DNA of 64,000 nt from Bacteroidales bacterium (lineage in GTDB: Bacteria > Bacteroidota > Bacteroidia > Bacteroidales > F082), in contig JANQGJ010000100.1 in the NCBI GenBank assembly GCA_028277395.1, positions 1 through 64,000 on the forward strand, in the 5' to 3' direction. This document shows, in pieces, positions 7,949-17,989 of the stretch (within the stretch, counting starts at the first letter, position 1; each line of letters starts with the position of its first letter). A program made the position numbers and the translations under genes. The notes under the pieces were generated by a model. The model was given only the letters and a program-made list of their open reading frames with translations, was not told the origin of the DNA and searched no databases.

Positions 7949-10900
7949 TTATAATTTCACAAATGACTTGCTCATAAGTACGCCGGTTCCTCCTTTGATG
8001 GAAATTATGTAATATCCTGGTTTTAATCCGCTGATATCAATGTTGGTTTTACCTGAGCTGTAATCTATGTTATTTTCATAGATGGTTTTGCCGGCAATGC
8101 TATTGATCACGATTTTTCCATCCTGAAGTTTTTCAACATTATATTTTACGTTAATCACATTTGATGATGGATTTGGATATAATTGCATATGGTTTTTTGT
8201 TGTGATAATGCTTTCTTCATCAGTATCTTCTGTTTTCGACAATTCAATTTCTTTGAACCTGTAATCATGTTCACCCAGGAAGAACTGTAGCAGATCTCGG
8301 GCCTGGGCAGAAAATAATCCATTATTATTATCAATTGCGGTCAAAATTTCAATATCATTTTGATTGAGATCGTTTTTTGTTCCCATTAAAATTTCAAGAT
8401 TGATACTTTCAATCTGTTTTAAGTCAGCATCGTCTTGGGAGGATATTGCAAATTCATTAATAATCCGTGAAGCACTTTCAAAGTCTTTTTTCAGGATACC
8501 GGCATGAAATTGCAGCCATTGTAATTTTGATTTACTTAGAACCATTGAATTATCAAGAGATTCCACAAATCTGTCCAGTTCAGGATCATTATCCGTTAAC
8601 ATCATCATTACAGATTTTGCTTTCATTGCAGCCTCATATTCAGATAATTGATCCAGGTAGTCAAGAAAATTGTCTGAAATAACAGGATCACCACCACCAA
8701 TGCTGTAGTAATAACCTGTCCACTCATCAAAGAATTTGTCACATTTATCAACATATGTAAAGTTAGTTTCATCGTAATAATTAATTTCTGACTCGTTGTC
8801 ATAATAATGTCCGCCTATTTGATGTGCACAACTTGAGGTTGAATAGAATTCCACTGTATTGGAAACATTTACATTACCTCCATGTCTTAGTATTCCATAA
8901 TTTCCAAAGGCAAATAATGGTTCTGTTGAAAAAATGTCAATAGCTCCTGTGCCGTTACTATAATTGTTGCTGATAAATGTATTTTTACCAGCGAAAGTAT
9001 AGTTGACGTCACTTGATCCAACATAAATATTATCCAGATGCATAACATGTAAACCAAATTTCTCATAATTATACAGGAAGTTATTATATACATTAACATT
9101 AAATCCATCTGTTGGGCCACCGGCTCCTGGGTATAATCCTAATAATTGAATACTATGAGTACATTCATAAATGCAGTTTTGTCGGACTTTTATATTGCTT
9201 TCATTGCTAATATGGTGGATATATATTCCAGTTACATTGTTTACATCACTATTCTGAAAATTCATATTTATTACATTACATGAAATATCAATAAAGTTTC
9301 CATTATACAGATTTATTCCACACAGATTTATATTTTCAAACGAGTTGTTTAGAATGAAAATATAGTTATTTGTATATTCTTCTAAACCAACGATTCCATA
9401 ATCAAACCCGTTGATGGTATTTTCATCAATCTTAATATGATCATTATCCTGAAGGTAAATAGCAACTGAGTATGAATTAGAATACGTATTATCATGTTTT
9501 AATGATGACAAAAATTGATTTCCGGAGATTTTTATATTATTTGACTGGGTAATTCTTGCCTGGTAATTAATTGGATACTGATGGGTTACTTCAATTTCAT
9601 TATTCTCGATCGTGAGATTTGAAGATGACCCAATATCAAAAGTCCTGTACAGGTTAATAAAATTATTGTTTGAGATAACTCCTCCGGTAAGGTCATTAGC
9701 TGTTATACCATATAAATTCTTAGTTTCGGAATGAGATGCGTTTATGAAATCATTTTGAGAGATGTTCTTGTCGAATGAACTATCATCGCTGGAGTATATT
9801 GAAATAGCATAGTATTCCAGTGGATCATCTTCCAGTTCAGCATCATCAATAATGAATGTGTTACCTGAGATACTTTTTGAGAATGAAGAAGATGAAGATG
9901 AGATAGAGTTGTGATTATTCAGAAACAGGTTGTTGGTTATCTTTACGTTTGAGTTAACAGCCAGTTCGATTGCAACTTCTGCATTTTTATAGGTACATTC
10001 ATTAATAGTACCCGAGGTGGTCCCATAGAAATTGAATCCATGCCAATGAGAAGTAGGCGAACACGAACGAAATACTGAGTTATTAGCTCTTAATTGTGCA
10101 GTACCCTTAAAATCTATTTTCGCATTTTTGGCAAATACCATATCAACATTGGTTAAATCAAAAATTGCATCCTGTACCTCAATGGTTACATCTGAAGCAA
10201 CATATATCTTTCCACTCCATACATCATCATTTGTTATAATTGTATCCCGATTAATTGCTTCATATGCCTTATCATTAACTGCCGGACACTCTGGAACACT
10301 ATAAGCTTTAATGAAGTTTGGCAATCCTTCATTGCATGTATCTCCAGGGAGTAAATGAACATAATAATTATCAATAAATTGATTTTGACCTGTGTATTTA
10401 TCATTAGGAGATAGTAAAGTACCCAAGTAGTTTTTTCCTTTTGAGGAAAAATATATAAGTCCATCTGGGGCTAATTGAAGTGCGAAGGGGTAATTTGCAG
10501 TTGAAAACGATACTGCGGACCCTTGTATAGCAGATATTGATGCACCAGAAAGGTCATATTGATATATTACCTTTGTACCATACTCAGAAACATATAAAAA
10601 CTGATCGTTTGGAGAGAACTCAATACCATAAGTGTAATCCGTTGGATTAGATAGTCCAAGAACAGAAGTGCCACCAAAAAAATTAGTGATTGCCCCCGTT
10701 GTATTATCGAACCGAAACAACTCAACACTGTTATTGGGTGATGGTGGTATATTGGTGTGTCCTTGAGATATTACAGCAGCCAGAATACTACCATCAGATG
10801 ACGTTTTCAAATAACCAACAGCATGGTATAAATTATTTGAGGGTCCTATCGGGTAGGTAGATCCTATCGAGTATGTTGCACCTTGCTGAACACCAAAATC

Positions 10901-11491
10901 ATCAACTAAAACCACGTAAAAGTTGTTGGAACCCTGTGCATGAGTAATAATCCAATACTTATCTCCGTCAGCATGTAGAACAGCAGTAATTTTTTCAACA
11001 GCATCTCCACAATTGGCAACACTGTTGTTTAGTGGCTGAATAACTTCACCCGAAGCCCCTAAGCCTAAATCTACAACTGAGTATCGTAGTCCGTTTGAAC
11101 CACCTTTTTCACTTACTGTAAAAATATAGTATTTGTCAGAATTGTAAACAAATGGAATTATTATCGATGATTGAGTTGATGAAGCATGTCCAAGTAGTAC
11201 GGCATCATTACTTGTTCCGGATTCCTTCATTTTTATACCATTTGAATTCCAAACATGGACACCATTAGTATAGAAAAGTAGGTTACCATTTATATCCGAT
11301 ATAGAGGCTACACCTTCAATTTGGTCCATAGAAGTAGTGAATGGTGTTGGTTTTACACCTGTGAGGTTTACAAAGTCCAGTCCGGCATTTTTGCCGAAGC
11401 ACCATTGATGATCTTCAAGATACTGAACACCTTGTCCAATTGCACTTCCGGCTATAAACAGCCAGATAAAAATAATAACTGATTTTTTCAT
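7949..11491 (-). CDS. Large secreted propeller plus beta-helix protein with T9SS type A sorting domain
   Basis: A 1180-residue T9SS cargo. A signal peptide (MKKSVIIFIWLFIAGSAIG) leads into about 380 residues with propeller-like repeats (YYIFTVSEKGG, YGIEFSPNDQFLYVSEYG, LQLAPDGLIYFSSKG). From about 430 to 890 there is a run of right-handed parallel beta-helix turns rich in N/I/S (NVKITNNLFLNNHN, ISGNQFLSSL, IDENTINGFDYGI), the form seen in pectate-lyase-like or NosD-like solenoids. A helical segment (~925-1070, many E/L/D) separates it from the type A sorting domain (LYPNPSSNVINVKYNVEKL to SMSKSFVKL-like end). No catalytic triad is evident, so adhesion or glycan binding is as likely as enzymatic activity. 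It is followed downstream by a hairpin at 7843-7865. Confidence 0.82.
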   Translation of the reverse strand: MKKSVIIFIWLFIAGSAIGQGVQYLEDHQWCFGKNAGLDFVNLTGVKPTPFTTSMDQIEGVASISDINGNLLFYTNGVHVWNSNGIKMKESGTSNDAVLLGHASSTQSSIIIPFVYNSDKYYIFTVSEKGGSNGLRYSVVDLGLGASGEVIQPLNNSVANCGDAVEKITAVLHADGDKYWIITHAQGSNNFYVVLVDDFGVQQGATYSIGSTYPIGPSNNLYHAVGYLKTSSDGSILAAVISQGHTNIPPSPNNSVELFRFDNTTGAITNFFGGTSVLGLSNPTDYTYGIEFSPNDQFLYVSEYGTKVIYQYDLSGASISAIQGSAVSFSTANYPFALQLAPDGLIYFSSKGKNYLGTLLSPNDKYTGQNQFIDNYYVHLLPGDTCNEGLPNFIKAYSVPECPAVNDKAYEAINRDTIITNDDVWSGKIYVASDVTIEVQDAIFDLTNVDMVFAKNAKIDFKGTAQLRANNSVFRSCSPTSHWHGFNFYGTTSGTINECTYKNAEVAIELAVNSNVKITNNLFLNNHNSISSSSSSFSKSISGNTFIIDDAELEDDPLEYYAISIYSSDDSSFDKNISQNDFINASHSETKNLYGITANDLTGGVISNNNFINLYRTFDIGSSSNLTIENNEIEVTHQYPINYQARITQSNNIKISGNQFLSSLKHDNTYSNSYSVAIYLQDNDHIKIDENTINGFDYGIVGLEEYTNNYIFILNNSFENINLCGINLYNGNFIDISCNVINMNFQNSDVNNVTGIYIHHISNESNIKVRQNCIYECTHSIQLLGLYPGAGGPTDGFNVNVYNNFLYNYEKFGLHVMHLDNIYVGSSDVNYTFAGKNTFISNNYSNGTGAIDIFSTEPLFAFGNYGILRHGGNVNVSNTVEFYSTSSCAHQIGGHYYDNESEINYYDETNFTYVDKCDKFFDEWTGYYYSIGGGDPVISDNFLDYLDQLSEYEAAMKAKSVMMMLTDNDPELDRFVESLDNSMVLSKSKLQWLQFHAGILKKDFESASRIINEFAISSQDDADLKQIESINLEILMGTKNDLNQNDIEILTAIDNNNGLFSAQARDLLQFFLGEHDYRFKEIELSKTEDTDEESIITTKNHMQLYPNPSSNVINVKYNVEKLQDGKIVINSIAGKTIYENNIDYSSGKTNIDISGLKPGYYIISIKGGTGVLMSKSFVKL

Positions 11492-11908
11492 TTTTCAATA
11501 ATTTGTTTTTTTATTGCTTACTCTATTTAGGCTTTTCAGCTTTCGCCGGTTGTATATTCTGCAAAACATATTTGCCGATTGTTTGTTGGTATTACAACTA
11601 AATTTGACAATCACCGCAGAATATATCTTTCAAATTTAAATTGCTGATACTACAGACAAAAGGTTTTTGGGTAAGTGCTATTGATTAATTAATGTTATAG
11701 TTCACTCAATAACTGTTATTTAGTAAAATGTGATATGTGTAGTTTTATGATTAACATGGGACATGGCTTACATGAAGTATGTTGTTATGTTGATTGTTTT
11801 GCATTTAATTTGGATCGTATTTACAGTTTTCTCTTCAATGATCATAAATATAGATAGGTGTTGTCCGTAATACACGAACAACACCTGCAATTATTTGATT
11901 TTTTATAT
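11492..11908. other. Intergenic region upstream of the propeller/beta-helix gene
   Basis: No ORF or RNA gene seen. GGTAAGTGCT at 11670-11679 and TTTAGTAAA at 11719-11727 recur in the leader of the next T9SS gene (GGTAGGTGCT at 13929 and TTAGTAAA at 13969). At 11856-11886 AGGTGTTGT pairs with ACAACACCT, a hairpin just after the stop of the gene at 11909-13675. Confidence 0.5.
11856..11886 (-). terminator. Terminator-like hairpin after the 588-residue beta-helix gene
   Basis: A perfect 9-bp stem (AGGTGTTGT/ACAACACCT) with a 13-nt loop, 23 nt past the stop codon at 11909. The U-tract is weak (ATCTATATTTAT), so it may be a stem-stabiliser or weak terminator. Confidence 0.5.
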
Positions 11909-13675
11909 CTAATCCAGAATTATTACTTTTTTCTGATTTTCAATTGTACCATTTACAATTATTGAACATAAATAAATACCTGCATTACCAATAGAAGACT
12001 TGTGGATATCTATTACTCCTTCTGAATCTGAGACTTGTTTCATATATACAACCTGGCCCAGTGAATTTGTAATTTGAATATTCGTATTTGATTCATTGTT
12101 AGTTGAATAGCTTATTTTGAAATCCGATACAGAAGGATTTGGGTAAACATTCAAGCTTTTTTCAGAAGTTTCCTCTTTGATTGGGTCTGTTGAAACAGGA
12201 GACAATACCGGAGAAATTCCTAACATATCACATCCGCTTACATCTTGACATAAATTAGGATTAAATGCGTTTACCAGAATAAAGTTTCCTCCTGAAGGCT
12301 GACTTGATGAATTATAACAATATGCGAATTGATTTATGTTTTGTACTGAAATATCACTGTTTTGTGTATTAGTAAAAGTATTTCCAGCACTTGTCCAAAG
12401 ATTTCCCTGATCGGGGAAAAACAAGATGGCCTGAGTATGATACATATACAAACAGCCTGACATATTAAGAAACCTATTGCAGTTAAGCTGTATGGAAGTG
12501 CCAAGTGAATTGATTTCTATTCCATTAAATGACGGATTCGGACCTGGTGGATCATAGCAATTTATGCTCAATACCTCAAATTTGTTTTTATATACTTCTT
12601 CTTTTGATATGGAAGAGTAGTTTTGTGAGAAAATACCAATGTATTCGTTTGGTGTGCATGTTGCAAGATCCCAAATGAAGTTGTTTTGATTAAATTCAAA
12701 ATCTGTCCAGCCTTTTAAGGCTACACCTTTGCAATCAGCATTTAAATCACGCCATGTAAAATTATTTCTGTATAGTATTAGGTCACATCCATTATTAACA
12801 TCAATGCCAATTACATTGTCAAGGAATTCATTATCCAGTATTCTTGCCCAATATCCATTATATTCACTATTATTTATAAATATGCCTTTTGCTAAGTCTC
12901 TAAATGAATTTGGTATTCCGGCAGTATATTTACAATTACCATCCCATGTGATACCATACGAACTTGCTATGAAATTAGAGTTTTCAGAATAGATACCAGT
13001 ACCGGTGTATTGCTTGGTTGGATGGTCATTTAGGAAAGTATTACCTTCTATTTCAATGCAATTTAATTCTCCCAAATAAATAAACTTTTCTAAACTACTT
13101 AGTTCGTAATCAACATTCCAGACAAAGGAACTGTTCTTTATAAAACTTCTGTGTGTGGATTGCAGATAACGATCCATATAAACGGAAACCTCACAGTTTA
13201 CAAATTGTGCATTATTAAAAACTTTTAATATGGCACCTCCATCAGCAAGTACTCCTGTATTTGCTCCTTTTATTATGGCTTCGTTCTTAATTTCTACATA
13301 TCCCTGGTTCCAACTGCCTCCGGAGAAGATTTGATCCTGGGAACCATCACCAAAAGCATAAATTCCTTCCCAGTATCCATTTCCTTGTATATTGGAGATA
13401 TGTCCACCATCAACTATTAATTTTGAACCTATTTCAACCAATATATATGCGTGCATATCCATAAGTAAAGGGTTGGTACCGTTTGAACCAATTTTTATGG
13501 TTAATGTGGAATTATTGTAAATGCTTATTCCCTCATTCGCATATTGTCCTAATGCTGCATATTGGTTAAGGTCGTTTAAATTATTCCATGTAGTGTTTTG
13601 CGTTATTTCAACAGGATCAGAAAATCCTTTAACTACGATCAAAATTAGAATTACTAATATTATATTCTTTTTCAT
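11909..13675 (-). CDS. Secreted beta-helix protein with T9SS type A sorting domain
   Basis: A 588-residue predicted surface or secreted protein. A signal peptide (MKKNIILVILILIVVKGFS) precedes a long solenoid (about 55-470) of parallel beta-helix type, with repeated N/G-rich strand-turn units (GNTFLNDHPTKQYTGTGIYS, ILDNEFLDNVIGIDVNNG, LILYRNNFTW, CNRFLNMSG). The C-terminal ~80 residues are a type A sorting domain (NVYPNPSVSDFKISYS, ITNSLGQVVYMKQV, AGIYLCSIIVNG). It belongs to the same class as the larger neighbour at 7949-11491, with leader sequences sharing short motifs, so the two may be co-regulated. No active-site motif is visible; function unknown. Confidence 0.82.
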   Translation of the reverse strand: MKKNIILVILILIVVKGFSDPVEITQNTTWNNLNDLNQYAALGQYANEGISIYNNSTLTIKIGSNGTNPLLMDMHAYILVEIGSKLIVDGGHISNIQGNGYWEGIYAFGDGSQDQIFSGGSWNQGYVEIKNEAIIKGANTGVLADGGAILKVFNNAQFVNCEVSVYMDRYLQSTHRSFIKNSSFVWNVDYELSSLEKFIYLGELNCIEIEGNTFLNDHPTKQYTGTGIYSENSNFIASSYGITWDGNCKYTAGIPNSFRDLAKGIFINNSEYNGYWARILDNEFLDNVIGIDVNNGCDLILYRNNFTWRDLNADCKGVALKGWTDFEFNQNNFIWDLATCTPNEYIGIFSQNYSSISKEEVYKNKFEVLSINCYDPPGPNPSFNGIEINSLGTSIQLNCNRFLNMSGCLYMYHTQAILFFPDQGNLWTSAGNTFTNTQNSDISVQNINQFAYCYNSSSQPSGGNFILVNAFNPNLCQDVSGCDMLGISPVLSPVSTDPIKEETSEKSLNVYPNPSVSDFKISYSTNNESNTNIQITNSLGQVVYMKQVSDSEGVIDIHKSSIGNAGIYLCSIIVNGTIENQKKVIILD

Positions 13676-14026
13676 TTTTTCAGATTTTAGATTACAGATA
13701 TTTTATGAGCAATTTGTTTATTGCCATTAATTTAATTACAGTTTATAACATACGACAGGGATAGCTATCCAGGTTCGGGTTTTAATTGATATATCTTTTT
13801 TACCATTGGGTTAATTTTGATTCCTATTATTTGTTAATAAAACTTCATCAATTTTTGCATGATAAATCTCATTGGGATTAACTTAATTCCAAAATTAAAT
13901 GGGATTTGAATCAAAAAAAAGGAATTTTGGTAGGTGCTGCTAACCAATTAATAAGTGTATTGTTTTACTTAGTAAATGTTAAGTGATACTTGGGTACAAA
14001 TCAACGTTAAGCTACGATTTATAGTA
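13676..14026. other. Intergenic region, no gene seen
   Basis: AT-rich leader of the beta-helix gene and tail of the LytTR regulator gene. It carries the short strings GGTAGGTGCT (13929-13938) and TTAGTAAA (13969-13976) that are also found upstream of the gene at 7949-11491. No ORF, RNA gene or strong terminator seen. Confidence 0.5.
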
Positions 14027-14788
14027 CTACATACCGGCAAACTCTTTCATTCTCGTAATAAGTTCATGTCGTTTTCGGGTTGATACATCAATCATTTCAC
14101 CATTACTTAATTTGACCATTCCTCCCATGGTATTCAAAAACTTTTTTATGTGCAACAGGTTTACGAGGTGTTTGTTGTGGATTCGGGTAAAATTGTGGTT
14201 AACCAGCAGTTTTTCGTAAGTTCCCAAACTTGACGATACAACAACTTTTTGTGTGTCTGATATATAAAATGTAGTATAATTTGAGTCTGCTTCACATCTT
14301 ACAATATCCTTTATTTCAACCATATGAGTTCCTTCACTAGTAGGAAGAATGATCCTTTTAATATTGTTATTGATCGCCTCCTTAAATATCCCCAGACTTT
14401 GTGGTTTAACAGGGTTTGATCGTCTTTTAAACCGTTTAACGGTTTCTACTATTTCCACCGGGTCAATTGGTTTTAATAAATAATTAAGAGCCGAAAACCT
14501 GAAAGCACGTATGGCATGCTGGTCGTGTGCTGTAACAAATACAACTTCAAAATTAGTATGACTTACTTTCTCCAGTACATCAAAACCATCACCATCGGGC
14601 ATCTGGATATCCAGGAATACAAGGTCGGGTTTACATTTGTTTATTAGATCAACAGCATCCGAAACAATGTTTGCTTCACCACATATCTCAATATCAGCAC
14701 AATGCTTTTTTAATATTTTCTCAATTATTCTTATGCAATCATCTTCATCATCAATAAGAACTGCTTTGAATGTTTTGTTCATAGTCAA
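14027..14788 (-). CDS. LytTR-family response regulator
   Basis: A 253-residue two-component response regulator. The receiver domain (about 7-125) has the acidic pocket D13-D14, phospho-acceptor D60 (VFLDIQMPDGDG), T/S in FVTAHDQ and K in YLLKPID. The C-terminal ~100 residues are a LytTR DNA-binding domain (IVRCEADSNYTTFYISD, then FTRIHNKHLVNLLHIKKF). It lies 118 nt downstream of, and in the same direction as, the kinase at 14907-17870, its obvious partner. Regulators of this kind bind promoter repeats through the LytTR domain; targets here are unknown, though adjacent T9SS cargo genes are candidates by position only. Confidence 0.9.
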   Translation of the reverse strand: MTMNKTFKAVLIDDEDDCIRIIEKILKKHCADIEICGEANIVSDAVDLINKCKPDLVFLDIQMPDGDGFDVLEKVSHTNFEVVFVTAHDQHAIRAFRFSALNYLLKPIDPVEIVETVKRFKRRSNPVKPQSLGIFKEAINNNIKRIILPTSEGTHMVEIKDIVRCEADSNYTTFYISDTQKVVVSSSLGTYEKLLVNHNFTRIHNKHLVNLLHIKKFLNTMGGMVKLSNGEMIDVSTRKRHELITRMKEFAGM

Positions 14789-14848
14789 TCATATCATTTA
14801 CTATTCAGGATTATATAGGTTTTGGCTTTGATTTTGTACTATAATTGA

Positions 14849-14856
14849 CAAACTTA
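14849..14856 (-). promoter_or_regulatory. Candidate -7 element for the LytTR regulator
   Basis: TAAGTTTG on the minus strand matches TAnnTTTG, about 60 nt before the regulator start at 14788, in the 118-nt gap after the kinase gene. No -33 TTTG at the right distance. It would allow separate transcription of the regulator. Confidence 0.3.
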
Positions 14857-14906
14857 ATTGTAAAAAGGTTCAGTACTTACAGATTAATACTAAAAGCAGG
14901 GATTGT

Positions 14907-17870
14907 TTATATCAATTTAGTATGATAATCTCGGGTTACTCTTTTTGATAATTTAATTGAAACAATAGTTCCGGCAGGTGACCCATCTGAATTATGCAGG
15001 TCCTCGATGGAAAACCGGGATGATGAACCATACCTTTTGTTATAAAGATCAAGTCGTTGTTTTATGGTAGCTATACCGGTTGATGTTTTCCTGTGTTTAA
15101 GAACCCTGTTTTTGTTTATTTCACCTGATTTTTGTCTGCCAACACCATTATCTTTAACTGTACATTCAATGTAGCTTTGTTTTTCAGTTAATTTAATCTC
15201 AATTGTGGGATTTTTCGTTTTTAACATTAATCCATGCCAGATTGCATTTTCAATAAAAGGTTGAATTATGAATGTTGGTATTAGTGTATCTTCCTTTGAT
15301 ATTTTTGGATCAACCTCAATATCATATATCAGCTTGTCTTTGAACCGGAGCGACTCAAGTTCCAGGTAAAACTTCAGTGAAGTGATCTCATCCTGTAAAG
15401 TTACAAATTCCTTTGCTGATATTTCGAGTATCATTCTCATTAATTTTGAGAACTGTGACAAATACCTTGATGAATCGATACTATTGTTTTCAATAATGAA
15501 TCTTTGTATTGAATTTAATGAATTATACAGAAAATGCGGGTTTAGTTGTTTGCTTAATGCTTTCTGACGGTAAGTTAGAAGCTCATTGTCCCTCTGTTTT
15601 ATTTGAAGCAGATGTCTTGATACGAAGATTATTATCAATACAACAATAATTGTTAATGAAGTTCTGAACCAGATAGTTTCCCAAAATGCCTTTTTCCTAA
15701 AGAAAGAAAATCCTGCAGTATTATCCGACCATACTCCATTGATGCTTCTGGCTTTCACCATAAATTTATAATTTCCGGGAGGTATTGATGCGTATTCCAC
15801 ATTCGTGTTTTTTGTGGTAATCCAGTTGTCATTCAATCCTTCAATTTTATACTTATAAATAATTTTACCAAAGCTTTTGTTATGAATTCCTTTAAACCCG
15901 ATCTTCAGATTATTCTGGAAATGCTTTAGTTCATATGACTTTTGAATCGTTGTATCTCTTCCTCCGATTACCACTGATTCGATATTAATTTTTGGTGGGG
16001 AAAGATCAGCTTTAAGCGATCCGGGATCAAAATTTACTATTCCCTTCTCTGTTGCCAGATATATTTTTTCATTGTAATAACAGATTCCATTAACAACATC
16101 AGAAGGTAAACCATCCCATGTTGTAAAATTCCTGGTACTGTATTCCACTGAATCATCCATACTGAAGCTAATATTAGATAGTCCCATGTTTGTTCCAACC
16201 CAGACAGATGAATCGTTTTCGAACTCCATTGAAAGTATGGCTTCTCCATTAATCCCCTGAAGTTTAACACACCCGGTATAATTGTTATATAATGCCATTA
16301 TACCGTTGTTTTTTGTGCCAGCAAGAAGAATTTTATCGTTTCCGCATAATCTGGTGATCCTGTTGGAAAGATCAGGGAATTTATCTCCCCAGAATACCAG
16401 GTTGTTGTTATGATAGCTGTATAAGCCATTCAGTGTCCCCAGCCATAAATTCTGATCAACATCTTCATATAATGATCTGATCCTTATTTTTAAGTTTAAG
16501 TCGAATGGGTTGTTATACTTTTTATTGTTTTCATAGATATTTATTCCATAAAATGAGGTTAGGGCAACTGACCCATTTTGTAACTCAATAACCTGATAGC
16601 TATTTTCAATAAAATCAGGTTTTAAAGGTTTTTTGTTTTTTGGATAGCACAGATATTCTGACCCAAGCACCCATAAATTACCTTTTGAATCTAAAAAGAT
16701 ATCATTGCAAACACCAGATTTATCAGTGAAATAAAGAGAGTCAACCCTGGTAATATCATGATTCAGAGGGCTGTACTTATACATTTTTTTGTCTCTGGTA
16801 TAGAAATAGAGATGATCATTAATTGATTTAATCCAAAGTGTATTTTGCTCGTGAAACTCATGATTTTCTTCGGGGAACCTGAACGAGAAAGAAGGAATTA
16901 CATATATCCCGTTACCATTTGTACTGATCCAGTAATTGTCATTATGGTCCTGGATTACCTTTGAAACTATTTCATCTTCAAAATATATAACAGGTTCAGA
17001 ATCCAGGTCTGAGTCACTGTACATCCAAACCCCATGGTTATGAATGCTGATCCAAATGTTATTCCTGTTGTCAGGATAAATGTCTGTGATCAAAGAAGGT
17101 AGAGTAAACTCATTAACTAATTCACTATTTATGATATGGAATAATCTGTTGTTAACCGATAACAGGTATTCCGATTTACCAATGAAGGAGTATTGACACC
17201 TTAATTCTATTTCTTCCTTGTTTATACCCAGATATAATTTATTATCTTTATTATAAGTTATACTGGAACCTGTATCAAATCCATTCCATTTCAACAGCGA
17301 TATAATCAGTAATCCATCAGACTCAGGTATGATACATAATGAATACTCTGAAGCAAGAGTATCTGTTTTTCTGAAGTTCTTTTTAATAATTTCATTATCA
17401 GGTGTAATTTCAAGCAGTTTGCCGGAGTAGTTTTGTGAAGTAAACCGAATATAATCGTTTGTATCAACCAGTAAATATATATGGCTTCGTGTAATATCCC
17501 TGATCTCATCATTAATTGGATGAATATGAAAGCTGCCGTTATGGTAGTAGGACAGGTCACCAGGATATGAAGAAAACCAGATCCTCCCTTTGTAATCTTC
17601 ATAAAGTTTAATAACCGTATTATCTGCTAATCCGTCTTTCGTTGTGAAAGTGCTGAATTCATATCCATCATAACGACACACACCATAAGTGGTTGCAATC
17701 CAGATATAACCATTGTGGTCCTGGATCATGTCGTAGACTTCGGTTGCCGGTAAACCATTGTCGTTGGTAAAATGTTTGAAACAGATATCCTGCGAATGAA
17801 GGGAAAGGTATAATATTGACAAAATACCGGTACAAATAAGCAGTATTTTTTGTTTTACCGATATTTTCAT
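14907..17870 (-). CDS. LytS-like sensor histidine kinase with two-component propeller sensor
   Basis: A 987-residue membrane kinase. Signal sequence or first membrane segment is at 8-28. Residues ~30-620 hold repeats of the two-component regulator propeller (NGYIWIATTYGVCRYDGYEF, GRIWFSSYPGDL, NLWLGTLNGLYSY), a periplasmic sensor. A Y_Y_Y-type domain follows (IIYKYKIEGLNDNWITT, ~660-735), then a transmembrane helix (~737-757). The kinase core is the LytS/His_kinase type: LNPHFLYNSLNSIQ with H779 as phospho-acceptor, then an HATPase region (IIQPFIENAIWHGL, CTVKDNGVGR). This layout resembles the sensor half of hybrid polysaccharide sensors but without a fused regulator. Its partner is the LytTR regulator at 14027-14788. 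A promoter with both -33 and -7 boxes lies upstream. Confidence 0.9.
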   Translation of the reverse strand: MKISVKQKILLICTGILSILYLSLHSQDICFKHFTNDNGLPATEVYDMIQDHNGYIWIATTYGVCRYDGYEFSTFTTKDGLADNTVIKLYEDYKGRIWFSSYPGDLSYYHNGSFHIHPINDEIRDITRSHIYLLVDTNDYIRFTSQNYSGKLLEITPDNEIIKKNFRKTDTLASEYSLCIIPESDGLLIISLLKWNGFDTGSSITYNKDNKLYLGINKEEIELRCQYSFIGKSEYLLSVNNRLFHIINSELVNEFTLPSLITDIYPDNRNNIWISIHNHGVWMYSDSDLDSEPVIYFEDEIVSKVIQDHNDNYWISTNGNGIYVIPSFSFRFPEENHEFHEQNTLWIKSINDHLYFYTRDKKMYKYSPLNHDITRVDSLYFTDKSGVCNDIFLDSKGNLWVLGSEYLCYPKNKKPLKPDFIENSYQVIELQNGSVALTSFYGINIYENNKKYNNPFDLNLKIRIRSLYEDVDQNLWLGTLNGLYSYHNNNLVFWGDKFPDLSNRITRLCGNDKILLAGTKNNGIMALYNNYTGCVKLQGINGEAILSMEFENDSSVWVGTNMGLSNISFSMDDSVEYSTRNFTTWDGLPSDVVNGICYYNEKIYLATEKGIVNFDPGSLKADLSPPKINIESVVIGGRDTTIQKSYELKHFQNNLKIGFKGIHNKSFGKIIYKYKIEGLNDNWITTKNTNVEYASIPPGNYKFMVKARSINGVWSDNTAGFSFFRKKAFWETIWFRTSLTIIVVLIIIFVSRHLLQIKQRDNELLTYRQKALSKQLNPHFLYNSLNSIQRFIIENNSIDSSRYLSQFSKLMRMILEISAKEFVTLQDEITSLKFYLELESLRFKDKLIYDIEVDPKISKEDTLIPTFIIQPFIENAIWHGLMLKTKNPTIEIKLTEKQSYIECTVKDNGVGRQKSGEINKNRVLKHRKTSTGIATIKQRLDLYNKRYGSSSRFSIEDLHNSDGSPAGTIVSIKLSKRVTRDYHTKLI

Positions 17871-17895
17871 GCTTAGTTTGTAATTACAATCACAT

Positions 17896-17928
17896 CAAAA
17901 ATAAATAATAAAAGCCGGAAAATTCAAA
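17896..17928 (-). promoter_or_regulatory. Promoter of the propeller histidine kinase (-33 TTTG, -7 TATTTTTG)
   Basis: On the minus strand TTTG (17925-17928) is followed after 21 nt by TATTTTTG (17896-17903), 25 nt before the ATG at 17870. Both elements fit the Bacteroidota housekeeping promoter (TTTG, about 19-21 nt, TAnnTTTG). The -33 box lies inside the loop of the upstream gene's hairpin (17911-17954). Confidence 0.6.
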
Positions 17929-17977
17929 GAAACATAATGAAAAGTCCGGCTTTAAGAACCGGTAGTTATTACCGGTA
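17911..17977 (-). terminator. Two hairpins after the pyridoxamine-oxidase-like gene
   Basis: Reading from the stop at 17990: first a perfect 7-bp stem, ACCGGTA/TACCGGT with a 5-nt loop (17959-17977), then AAAGCCGGA/TCCGGCTTT (9 bp, 17911-17954) with a 26-nt loop and a following T-rich run. The second fits a terminator that separates this gene from the kinase gene downstream. Confidence 0.6.
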
Positions 17978-17989
17978 ATAATGAATACG

